Shown here piece after piece: positions 57,052 through 64,000 of a DNA stretch of 64,000 nucleotides. This DNA is from Bacteroidales bacterium (GTDB taxonomy: Bacteria > Bacteroidota > Bacteroidia > Bacteroidales > UBA12077): contig WTBR01000075.1 in the NCBI GenBank assembly GCA_013138975.1, positions 1 through 64,000 on the forward strand, written 5' to 3'. Both the position numbers and the translations under genes were made by a program. Under the pieces are notes generated by a model. The model was not told the DNA's origin, searched no databases, and saw nothing but the letters and a program-made list of their open reading frames with translations. Positions within the stretch are counted from its first letter, which is position 1. Every line of letters begins with the position of its first letter.

Positions 57052-57849
57052 TTATGTTTTTTTTATAATCCAAATATCTTGTTGAGGTTTATTATTTTTA
57101 ATCTTACCCTCAATATGCTCTATTAATTCATTACTTCCTATTAATTCTTTAACAAATGAAGCAGGCTGAAAAGCACCATATGTCCGATGTCCCTCCTTTG
57201 TCCTTGATTTTACCACTAAATTACCTTTCTCAAACTTTAATTTCTCAGTTACAGTTAATTTATCTTTAAATGCATTTCCGTGTAATGTTAAAAAAATGAT
57301 TCCTCCTGGTTTTAAAACCCTAATTAATTCATTAAACCAACTGTAGTGCATTTCTTTTGACAGGTGCGTAAAGATAGATATCCCATAAATAATATCAAAA
57401 GTGTTATTTTCATATGATAAAGGTGGAGATAATTTGTTTAAATTAAACGAAACATTTGGAATGTTTTTACTACACCAATTAATATATCTCTTGTTATAAT
57501 CCGTACCGTAAAACTGACAGGTTTTATCCATTACTTTGGGAAGATGTCTTATTACTCTTCCAGGACCACAGCCCCAATCCAAAACTTTTAGATTCTTAAG
57601 AGATTTATATTTTTTAAAAAACGAAACTAACCATTCTGCGGTATTAATACTTTTATTATAAAAGCTAAAGTAATTCAAGTTAAATGTTTCATAAAGGAAA
57701 TATGGAGGAGGTAGAACAACTTCTGGGTTTGCTCTTTTAAATTCACGTCTAGTTTTATACGTTTTTAAAAATAAAATATAAAAGTGAATTTTATCTGCAA
57801 ACTTCATTAACCCTAACTTTCTTAACAATACCGAAATAAATTTGCTCAT
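57052..57849 (-). CDS. Class I SAM-dependent methyltransferase
   Basis: A 265-residue methyltransferase with motif I VLDWGCGPGRVI (89-100), motif II-like FYGTDYNKRYINWC, and motif IV/post-IV YGISIFTHLSKEMHYSWFNE with LKPGGIIFLTLHG. The layout (N-terminal helical extension of about 75 residues, then the Rossmann fold) matches sugar or aglycone methyltransferases of glycan clusters. Its only leftward promoter candidate is the one in copy E, about 300 bp away. Substrate unknown. Confidence 0.8.
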   Translation of the reverse strand: MSKFISVLLRKLGLMKFADKIHFYILFLKTYKTRREFKRANPEVVLPPPYFLYETFNLNYFSFYNKSINTAEWLVSFFKKYKSLKNLKVLDWGCGPGRVIRHLPKVMDKTCQFYGTDYNKRYINWCSKNIPNVSFNLNKLSPPLSYENNTFDIIYGISIFTHLSKEMHYSWFNELIRVLKPGGIIFLTLHGNAFKDKLTVTEKLKFEKGNLVVKSRTKEGHRTYGAFQPASFVKELIGSNELIEHIEGKIKNNKPQQDIWIIKKT

Positions 57850-57904
57850 AAATTGAATAAATTAAAATTAGGTTGCAATATAAGAAATGTAGTCTCAATT
57901 TTAT

Positions 57905-58093
57905 TTATTTAACAATTAATTTTTTAGTTATAAATCCTTTATCGTTAACAAATCTCATGAAATAAGATCCTGAATATAAATCCAAATTACCATCCATTAC
58001 ATATTCGCCTAAAACTTCCTGTTTTGCAGTTTTCATTCTCGCCATTAAGCATACTCTGAACCATTTTGAAAATTCTCGACAGTTATATTTCAC
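57905..58093 (-). pseudogene. Orphan T9SS-type sorting-domain fragment
   Basis: A 62-codon frame whose last 25 residues (DLYSGSYFMRFVNDKGFITK, then KLIVK) match the end of type A type IX secretion CTDs, which typically finish L-xxGxYxxRxxxxxxxxxKKxxxK. It has no signal peptide and no cargo domain, so it is probably the tail of a lost secreted protein. Its upstream end overlaps the copy E remnant. Confidence 0.6.
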
Positions 58094-58137
58094 TTATGTT
58101 TATCAACCTGATAATTTTTGAGGTATTTTATTTTCAA
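58090..58137 (-). pseudogene. Acyltransferase gene-start remnant, copy E
   Basis: From a TTG at 58137 it reads (M)KIKYLKNYQVDKHK and then TGA, where the intact gene has Trp. This independent stop at the same codon as copy B shows the fragment is no longer coding. Confidence 0.75.
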
Positions 58138-58285
58138 TTAAAACACTTTTGTTAAAGTAAATATAAGAATTCAATTATTACAATCGTAAAGAGATATAAG
58201 TTTTTAATCTTTCGTATTAAATTTGCTTTAAAACTTAAATTATAAGAAAAGCTTAAACTAAGCAATAAAGTTACTCTGCTTTTTA
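58138..58285. promoter_or_regulatory. Repeated divergent promoter, copy E
   Basis: The plus-strand TAAATTTG (58218-58225) keeps the -7 consensus; the minus-strand box at 58158-58165 is TATATTTA. The region continues rightward through AAGCAATAAAGTTACTCTGC, homologous to codons 9-15 of the glycosyltransferase gene at 54537, and then breaks off. The remaining bases to 58409 hold a weak AACAGC/GCTGTT hairpin that could terminate the lipoprotein operon. Confidence 0.6.
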
Positions 58286-58409
58286 TGAATAAAATATCAA
58301 TTTATTTTCTGACAAACTATAAAAATAACAGCCCGCTGAAATAACAATATTCTTTTTCTAATTTTGCTATATTAACGAGCTGTTTTATTTACTTGAAATG
58401 TATAATAAT

Positions 58410-58913
58410 CTATTTAATCTTTATAAAATATTTATCCAGATTATCTTCTTTTATTAAATAATTTATAAACATCGTATCAACTCCATATGCTCCACTTTCA
58501 CTATAAAACTCATTTTTTGTATCATTGAATTTATAAAATTCAATGAAAGGATCTTTTTCCAATAATAGTTTATATAAGCTATCCGCACCTGGTGAAGCAT
58601 TATAATTCTGATTATATTCTTCATTTGTTATTGACAAGATTCCAGAATTCTCTCCTTGTGTACCATTCAGCAAATAACCTTCAGTTAATTCGACAGGCCA
58701 ATACTTAGGTTCACCTTCCCCGGGACCCGGATAAGAGGATATTTTAGATTTATCAATTGTTAATTTAACACAAACATTATTAGAATAATCTGCTTTAGTT
58801 TTATATATATAAATCCATTTATAATCGTCACTTCCTACCTCACAAGAAAATGAAAATAAAATTAGAACGATTAAAGAAATGAGAAATTTTATTGTGTTTT
58901 CTCGAATTTTCAT
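58410..58913 (-). CDS. Small lipoprotein downstream of a C10 protease, possible inhibitor
   Basis: 167 residues. A lipoprotein signal is visible (KFLISLIVLILFSFSCEVGS, lipid Cys at 24). The mature part is beta-rich and acidic, with VCVKLTIDKSKISSYPGPGE and a C-terminal LIKEDNLDKYFIKIK. It is the third gene of an operon, 6 bp after the C10 protease gene. In streptococci and Bacteroides, C10 proteases are encoded beside small inhibitors, so this is a reasonable but unproven candidate. No family is recognised. Confidence 0.55.
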   Translation of the reverse strand: MKIRENTIKFLISLIVLILFSFSCEVGSDDYKWIYIYKTKADYSNNVCVKLTIDKSKISSYPGPGEGEPKYWPVELTEGYLLNGTQGENSGILSITNEEYNQNYNASPGADSLYKLLLEKDPFIEFYKFNDTKNEFYSESGAYGVDTMFINYLIKEDNLDKYFIKIK

Positions 58914-58919
58914 ATCTCT

Positions 58920-60914
58920 TTATTTTATTAATATTTTGTATGCAATGATTTCATTGTCAATTTCCACTTTAATAATATATAAACCTTTAGGTTTACTATT
59001 CAAGTTAATCTCTAACTCTTGGGAGGCAAAATTACATTTTTCAAATATTTTTTCTCCTGTTAAATTATATATAATTACATTATAATTTAAATTCTGATTA
59101 TTAATATTTAAATTAAAAATACCCGTACTTGGATTTGGATAAATATTAAAATTATAATCACCTAATAATATTTCATTATCATCCTTTATTATGAATTCAT
59201 TATTACTAATAATAGGAATTTGCGGTTCAAATTCTTTACTTCCACCATGAACTACAAGAATATCAAGAGCTTTAGTTAAAACTTCACCACAACTATTTCG
59301 GAATTTAATTATACAATAATATGTATCTGTAACAGTATTTTCCCCTCTCCAAACAACAGCTGAATTATTCTCAATTATACCAGCACTTTGAAAAATCGCA
59401 TATCCATTTCGGTCAAAAGCCTGTAATTCCCACGTATCTGCATTATAAACATTATAATATAACTCATCATTAATACCATCTCCATTTGGAGTAAAAACAT
59501 CATACCATGTGGGAACACTTATCCCGGATTCTCCATGACTTATTTCTTTAATATCTGCATAAAACATACTACCCGGTTTAACAGAAAAACCTGAACTTAG
59601 ATGTATCGAATTACCTGCTGTTAATAATAATTTCCCACCATCTACTGTCAATGTTTCATTATCTGAAGGAAGAATAATACTACTGCGTGCAACTTCATGT
59701 TTTACTCCTGTAACATTCGAATATGAAACATCTGTTATATTCTGACTCACAGAATTACATGTTGGCGAAATACCAACAATAGCCATTTGATTTTCATTAT
59801 ATTCAGAATCTCCTGGAGTTAAATCATCTAAGGTATAGAAACCATTGCAATATCCTCCCCATCCCCAATTAAAATGAAATGAGTTAAAATTAGGAGTATC
59901 ATAGCCATCACAAACAAAAAAGTGCTTTGAAGTGCTTATATCTGCTTTGTCACCACGATAAAGTATTGGTCTTCCAGCATCTATCTCAGCTCTTAATAAA
60001 TCTTGCCAGGCTCCAGAATAATTCCATTCTGATTTTGTTTTTTTTTCAGCGGCTTCGTATTTAAACTCATCTACAAAAGCATCTTCTATATTACTCGTTG
60101 TAGTCCACGATCCACTACAAAAATACTCTATATTATTATCCATTTTACAAGCACTTCCACAATCACTAAGAAGCCAAGCTATTTCCTCCCCTCCCCATAT
60201 ATCTGAAGAATTCGTTAAAACATTTGGCATTAATTCCCAATCATATGAACGATAAGAACTGCTTTTAGGCCATTGCCAATACCACATGATTTGCCCCATT
60301 GCAACGGGACCACAACCTGCTGGTTTGTGATCGCAATTACAATCACTATCGGTTGATGGAGGAGTATGTGCATTATATGATGGAACACACCCCCCACTGT
60401 TATTTGTACTTTGCTTCCAATTTACTTCTCCTCTATCTGATGTATTTAAAAGTCTCGTTCCAGGGGTATATGCAAATACTAAGTTCTTAGGATTTTTAAT
60501 CAACTTAGGATTTAATAAATCATTCCACTTCTTAGAGACTTCAGGATAAATAATTTTTCTACCTTTTGCATCAATAATTTGTTCCTTGTAACTATCAGTC
60601 CAACCATTAAAATTATCAGGTTTAATTGCAGTTTTATCAATTATTCCTTCAAAAGAATATCCTAAAATTGGAATCACTAAATCATCAGCGGAAACCATAA
60701 CCCATCCTCCTTCACAAAAATTAATTACATAATATATTGTAACATTATTCTTGTATTTTTCTTCAATTAGACTACAAATAGCATTTTTTCGTTGGGGTTG
60801 CCTTAAATTCATAAAATTTTGCGCAACAAATTTTGCTTTTTCTTTATCTATATTACTAGCATAAAAAACATTACTAAATAATAGAAAAAGAAGTAAAAAT
60901 AAAAAGTTTCTCAT
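58920..60914 (-). CDS. Secreted C10 (streptopain-like) cysteine protease with T9SS sorting domain
   Basis: A 664-residue secreted protease. A signal peptide (1-18) precedes an inhibitory Spi-type prodomain (about 20-150). The C10 catalytic domain has Cys201 (KPAGCGPVAMGQIMWYW), His331 (STSKHFFVCDGY) and the family's NWGWGGYCNGFY. The middle contains an ARSSIILPSDNET / GNSIHLSSGFSVKPGSMF adhesion-type segment and a CHU_C-like FTPNGDGINDELYYNVYNAD region. The end is a type A T9SS sorting domain (NIYPNPSTGIFNLNI ... PKGLYIIKVEID). It is secreted to the surface or medium, where it degrades proteins. Confidence 0.9.
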   Translation of the reverse strand: MRNFLFLLLFLLFSNVFYASNIDKEKAKFVAQNFMNLRQPQRKNAICSLIEEKYKNNVTIYYVINFCEGGWVMVSADDLVIPILGYSFEGIIDKTAIKPDNFNGWTDSYKEQIIDAKGRKIIYPEVSKKWNDLLNPKLIKNPKNLVFAYTPGTRLLNTSDRGEVNWKQSTNNSGGCVPSYNAHTPPSTDSDCNCDHKPAGCGPVAMGQIMWYWQWPKSSSYRSYDWELMPNVLTNSSDIWGGEEIAWLLSDCGSACKMDNNIEYFCSGSWTTTSNIEDAFVDEFKYEAAEKKTKSEWNYSGAWQDLLRAEIDAGRPILYRGDKADISTSKHFFVCDGYDTPNFNSFHFNWGWGGYCNGFYTLDDLTPGDSEYNENQMAIVGISPTCNSVSQNITDVSYSNVTGVKHEVARSSIILPSDNETLTVDGGKLLLTAGNSIHLSSGFSVKPGSMFYADIKEISHGESGISVPTWYDVFTPNGDGINDELYYNVYNADTWELQAFDRNGYAIFQSAGIIENNSAVVWRGENTVTDTYYCIIKFRNSCGEVLTKALDILVVHGGSKEFEPQIPIISNNEFIIKDDNEILLGDYNFNIYPNPSTGIFNLNINNQNLNYNVIIYNLTGEKIFEKCNFASQELEINLNSKPKGLYIIKVEIDNEIIAYKILIK

Positions 60915-60924
60915 ATCTAATATC

Positions 60925-62082
60925 TTATTTATTTTCTAATTCAGTGACTCTAGTCTCAAGTTGAATAATATAAAGTGTAAGTTCCTCAATTTTTTGTAAA
61001 AGCTTACTCTGAATTTCTCCGACATTAATCCCATTTTTCTCTACTTCTTCAGCGGAGGGTATCTCTGGCAAGTGTCCATTATTTTTTATAAAATCATCAA
61101 CATCCTTTATTGTACGAAGATTATAATCTTTTTCAAAAACAAAATCAGACCAACTGGTTTCAACGTCAATGGATTTTGCACGTATACTTCCATTAACAGC
61201 AAGTTTATAATTACCTGGATCCCATGTCCCGATTCCTAGTCTGCCATCATATGTTAATATCATTAAATGATTAGATGAATTAATGTCTCCCCCAACAGGT
61301 AAGCTTCGGAAATATAAATTCCCCAATCCATTATTACCAAAATTAATTACTCCGTGCCCATTTGAATTGGCAAAAGTGAAATGATTTGAACCAGTGATTT
61401 TTATTGATCCATTTACATCTAACTTTGCTCCTGGTGATGCGATTCCTATTCCTACATTCCCAGAATTATAATAAATATCAGTTCCATTTGTTTCCCACAC
61501 AGATGAACCTCCACTAAAATCAACTAATTGTCCATTCTTATATAAATTACCAGTATAATTAATATCACCACTTACGTCAAGCTTTTTAGTTGGGGTTGTA
61601 GTTCCAATGCCAACATTGCCAGATGTATTTACTATAAATCTATCTCCGCTTGGGCCTACTTGAAAAGTTCCATCTGTTCGCATTATCCCTGAATTGTGAT
61701 AAAAACTTTTATTACCGTAAGTTCTAATCCAGGTAGCATCGGTCATATACAATCCTCCTCCATAAGATTGAAAATATAAACCCTTTGAGCCGTAAGCCCT
61801 TAACCATCCTCCATTTGCATATATATCACCATTTACTTGCAGTTTATACGAAGGTGAAATTGTGCCAATCCCAACATAATTTGACGTTACTACTTTCGCA
61901 GAAGTGGACTTAGTTGCAATACTTCCAGTATAATAAATTCCATATGCGTTCAAAACCCAAGGACTCGGGTTTGTTATAATAATTTTTGATGGTTCGTTGC
62001 TTATACTTTCATCTAAATTGTTTTGTGCAGTTAACAAATAACTTGATAACAGCAATGCTGTTACCGTAAATAATTTTTTCAT
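60925..62082 (-). CDS. Secreted fibre-like protein with S74-type C-terminal region
   Basis: 385 residues with a signal peptide (MKKLFTVTALLLSSYLLTAQ). The body contains repeated GNVGIGTxxPxxKLDVxGxI units (at about 155-172, 208-228 and 285-300), which form trimeric beta-helical stalks. The C-terminal part (about 315-385, VFEKDYNLRTIKDVDDFIKN ... HLPEIPSAEEVEKNGINVGE) is the Bacteroidota S74-like endosialidase-chaperone-related region ending in a coiled coil. It starts the operon with the C10 protease 10 bp downstream. Probably a surface or matrix protein. Confidence 0.75.
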   Translation of the reverse strand: MKKLFTVTALLLSSYLLTAQNNLDESISNEPSKIIITNPSPWVLNAYGIYYTGSIATKSTSAKVVTSNYVGIGTISPSYKLQVNGDIYANGGWLRAYGSKGLYFQSYGGGLYMTDATWIRTYGNKSFYHNSGIMRTDGTFQVGPSGDRFIVNTSGNVGIGTTTPTKKLDVSGDINYTGNLYKNGQLVDFSGGSSVWETNGTDIYYNSGNVGIGIASPGAKLDVNGSIKITGSNHFTFANSNGHGVINFGNNGLGNLYFRSLPVGGDINSSNHLMILTYDGRLGIGTWDPGNYKLAVNGSIRAKSIDVETSWSDFVFEKDYNLRTIKDVDDFIKNNGHLPEIPSAEEVEKNGINVGEIQSKLLQKIEELTLYIIQLETRVTELENK

Positions 62083-62397
62083 AATACAAGGTTTTTATTA
62101 GTGTGTAAATAATTATATTTTACTCGAAATTATAAAAAATAATTTTTAATAATCATGCTAAATAACATGCATATTGTTGAATACAGATAAATAAAAAACA
62201 AAGAACACAAAAGTCCTTTCTCCATTATAAAAACTTATTGAAATTAATTTAAAGGATACTGTAAAAAATAAAATAATAAATATAACATCTAACTATTATT
62301 ATTTCGCTTATTGTAATATCTATAATAAATCCTACTCACTATCTTCTAAATTATATTTATATCTTTGAATTCCATATTAAAATTAGTGTAACCCAAT
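62083..62397. other. 315-bp divergent intergenic region
   Basis: A TATCTTTG box at 62360-62367 (plus strand) lies 31 bp before the methyltransferase start and fits TAnnTTTG. No clear TTG stands 19 bp upstream. I see no ORF, RNA gene or repeat in the rest. Confidence 0.45.
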
Positions 62398-63225
62398 ATG
62401 AATTTAAGAAAAATTTATTACTTTTTATCTCCAAAATTAAGATTAGTCGTTCGAAGATTATTTTATTTTCCGATTGATTTACTAAACATATTTCGTTTAA
62501 ACAAAACCCAACTCTCGCCACCTAAGGGTAAGATTTTTACAGGATCGGGAGATTTTTTAAAACAAGGAGAAACTTTTTTAAACCATTTTATTGATTTAGG
62601 AAATTTAATGCCTGAACATAATGTTTTAGATATTGGCAGTGGAATAGGAAGAATGGCAATTCCACTAACAAAATACTTATCGCAGGAAGGAAAGTATGAA
62701 GGTTTTGATATTGTAAAAACAGGCGTAAAATGGTGTCAAAAAAATATTACTCCTAAATTTCCAAACTTTAACTTTACACATTTAAACCTTAAAAACAGTT
62801 TATATAATTTAAGTACAAATCAGGAAGCTTCAAAAATAAAATTTCCTTACCAAGATAATTCTTTTGACCTTATAATTTTAACTTCTGTTTTTACTCATAT
62901 GTTACCAGATGATGTTGAAAATTACTTGCAAGAAATTAGCAGAGTTTTAAAAAGCTCAGGGAAATGTTTTTGTACTTTTTTCATTTTGTCAAAAGAATTG
63001 AAAAATACAAATTCAAGTTTCAATTTCGCATTTAATAAAGGGAACTACAGTCTTATGGATGAAAAAGTTCCTGAAGCGAATGTGGCATATAAAAATGATT
63101 ACCTTAATACGATTATTTCTAATGCTGGTTTAAAAGTAAAGTCTGAGCATTTTGGGTATTGGTCGGGCAAGCAGAAATCTGAATCTTTATCCTTTCAAGA
63201 TGTTTTAATATTGGAAAAACAATAG
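62398..63225 (+). CDS. Class I SAM-dependent methyltransferase
   Basis: A 275-residue methyltransferase: motif I is VLDIGSGIGRMA (76-87), followed by YEGFDIVKTGVKWCQKNI and the post-motif region DLIILTSVFTHMLPDDVENYLQEI, then VLKSSGKCFCTFF. The hydrophobic N-terminal stretch (YYFLSPKLRLVVRRLFYFPI) may lean on the membrane. It belongs to the glycan region, but its substrate is not known. It resembles the enzyme at 57052-57849 in order of motifs but not in detail. Confidence 0.8.
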   Translation: MNLRKIYYFLSPKLRLVVRRLFYFPIDLLNIFRLNKTQLSPPKGKIFTGSGDFLKQGETFLNHFIDLGNLMPEHNVLDIGSGIGRMAIPLTKYLSQEGKYEGFDIVKTGVKWCQKNITPKFPNFNFTHLNLKNSLYNLSTNQEASKIKFPYQDNSFDLIILTSVFTHMLPDDVENYLQEISRVLKSSGKCFCTFFILSKELKNTNSSFNFAFNKGNYSLMDEKVPEANVAYKNDYLNTIISNAGLKVKSEHFGYWSGKQKSESLSFQDVLILEKQ

Positions 63226-63371
63226 CACCTTATTAAAGAATAAGGACTAAGTTACGTTCTGTATCCCCAGCCAAAAAGCTGGAGTTAGTCAAACTCACAA
63301 ACCAATTAGGTGTCTGCCCTTTTATTAATCATATTTCGGAAAATAATGATTTGAAAAATAATATTTCTAAC

Positions 63372-64000
63372 TTATTTCTTGTCAAAAATAAATTCGAGCA
63401 TACTTTTATAAACTGACTCCCACCCTTTCCAGTGTCCATGATCACTTAAGGATTCGTTATGCCATAAACTTACGAATGTACCTTTTACTTGCCTTACTTT
63501 TTCAATTATTTCTTTTATCCTATTAACAGCTTCATCAACGTCTAATTTTAAATATTGATTTAATGTTACATCCATTACTTGAAAAGGAATAATTTTTAAA
63601 TCAGTTTCTTTTTCATTTTTTAAATCATAAAAATTAAATGGTGTGCAAGTACCTGCTCTAAAGCCAACATCCGATGAATAACCTAAGGTATAATCTTCTT
63701 TTATTCCCAGCTTTAATAGATTCTGATATGTTTCTGTAAATAATAATTTTAAATAATGCTGTCTACTTTTGCTTATTGGATTTGATGAAATCCCTGATAA
63801 ATAATCAAATTCTTTTTTAAGTTGATTAAATTCTTTATTTGATTCGTAGGATGGATGAATTCCAATTTCAGCAACTTCAGATACTTTCTTTATTAAATCT
63901 TGAAAAGCTTCATTGTCAAGTGGAAGGTTTTTATCGTAGGTATTGTAATTACCTACCAAAAAAAACCATAATGGCTTTATTCCATATTGCTTATGCATTG
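63372..64000 (-). CDS. Polysaccharide-deacetylase-like protein, partial
   Basis: At least 209 residues at the window edge; the true N-terminus is probably beyond 64000, since the first visible Met is followed directly by mid-domain sequence. Recognisable segments are EIGIHPSYESNKEF (metal-binding His), SRQHYLKLLFTETYQNL, DVGFRAGTCTPFNFYD and SLWHNESLSDHGHWKGWESV. These fit the NodB-like deacetylases of Bacteroidota glycan clusters (about 430 residues in full). The 146-bp gap to the methyltransferase gene shows only a short CCAGC/GCTGG hairpin. Confidence 0.72.
   Translation of the reverse strand, partial: MHKQYGIKPLWFFLVGNYNTYDKNLPLDNEAFQDLIKKVSEVAEIGIHPSYESNKEFNQLKKEFDYLSGISSNPISKSRQHYLKLLFTETYQNLLKLGIKEDYTLGYSSDVGFRAGTCTPFNFYDLKNEKETDLKIIPFQVMDVTLNQYLKLDVDEAVNRIKEIIEKVRQVKGTFVSLWHNESLSDHGHWKGWESVYKSMLEFIFDKK

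Noticed and set aside
60925..62082. Phage tail-fibre gene indicating a prophage
   Set aside because: The protein has a Sec signal peptide and sits in an operon with a T9SS protease; no other phage genes are present.

Overview
The window is about 64 kb of low-GC DNA from a member of the Bacteroidota, most likely class Bacteroidia. The evidence is a SusC/SusD pair, a type IX secretion (T9SS) sorting domain, a small (286 aa) primary sigma factor, the clustered bamD-rpoZ-coaBC-DUF4835-recN-fabI genes, and promoters of the Bacteroidota form TAnnTTTG with an upstream TTG about 19 bp away. I cannot fix the genus. 

Layout. 1-5.9 kb: a leftward SusC/SusD outer-membrane uptake locus with two downstream surface lipoproteins, one cut by the window edge. 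6-10.9 kb: histidine/formiminoglutamate catabolism (fused FTCD and imidazolonepropionase) next to a YfcC-type transporter. 10.9-16.9 kb: a leftward housekeeping cluster (bamD, rpoZ, coaBC, DUF4835, recN, fabI). 17-19.9 kb: an alpha-oxoamine synthase likely making sphingoid or sulfonolipid bases, then a repeat-rich gap and trxB. 20-26.6 kb: an accessory stretch that begins at tRNA-Pro(GGG) with an orphan integrase C-terminus. It holds two unknown membrane proteins, a small Cys-rich ORF, an L,D-transpeptidase-like protein, a lysozyme-fold protein and a large lipoprotein. 26.9-45.5 kb: core genes (EEP nuclease, uvrB, primary sigma factor, Do-like protease, dapF, S9-like hydrolase, gyrB, an outer-membrane barrel and a large TPR protein). 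They are separated by intergenic gaps full of foldback and MITE-like repeats, and one complete IS1182-like element lies in the gyrB terminator. 45.8-64 kb: ftsE, then a surface-polysaccharide region (flippase, AsnB-like protein, sulfotransferase, deacetylases, FemAB/GNAT-like acyltransferase, FkbM and class I methyltransferases, PMT-type glycosyltransferase). Inside it is an operon encoding an S74-like trimeric protein, a C10 cysteine protease with a T9SS tail, and a small lipoprotein. 

Most unusual structure. In the polysaccharide region (52.7-58.3 kb), the start of one acyltransferase gene occurs five times, in three copies together with a complete divergent promoter. Only the leftmost copy continues into a full gene. 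The others stop after 10-22 codons, two of them at nonsense codons in place of a Trp codon, and unrelated glycan genes follow. This looks like repeated cassette duplication and gene replacement at a shared bidirectional promoter. A second notable structure is the IS at 36,285-38,032: it sits exactly in the centre of a rho-independent terminator, and its 9-bp target duplication is the palindromic loop of that terminator. The repeats around it have similar termini and may be non-autonomous relatives.
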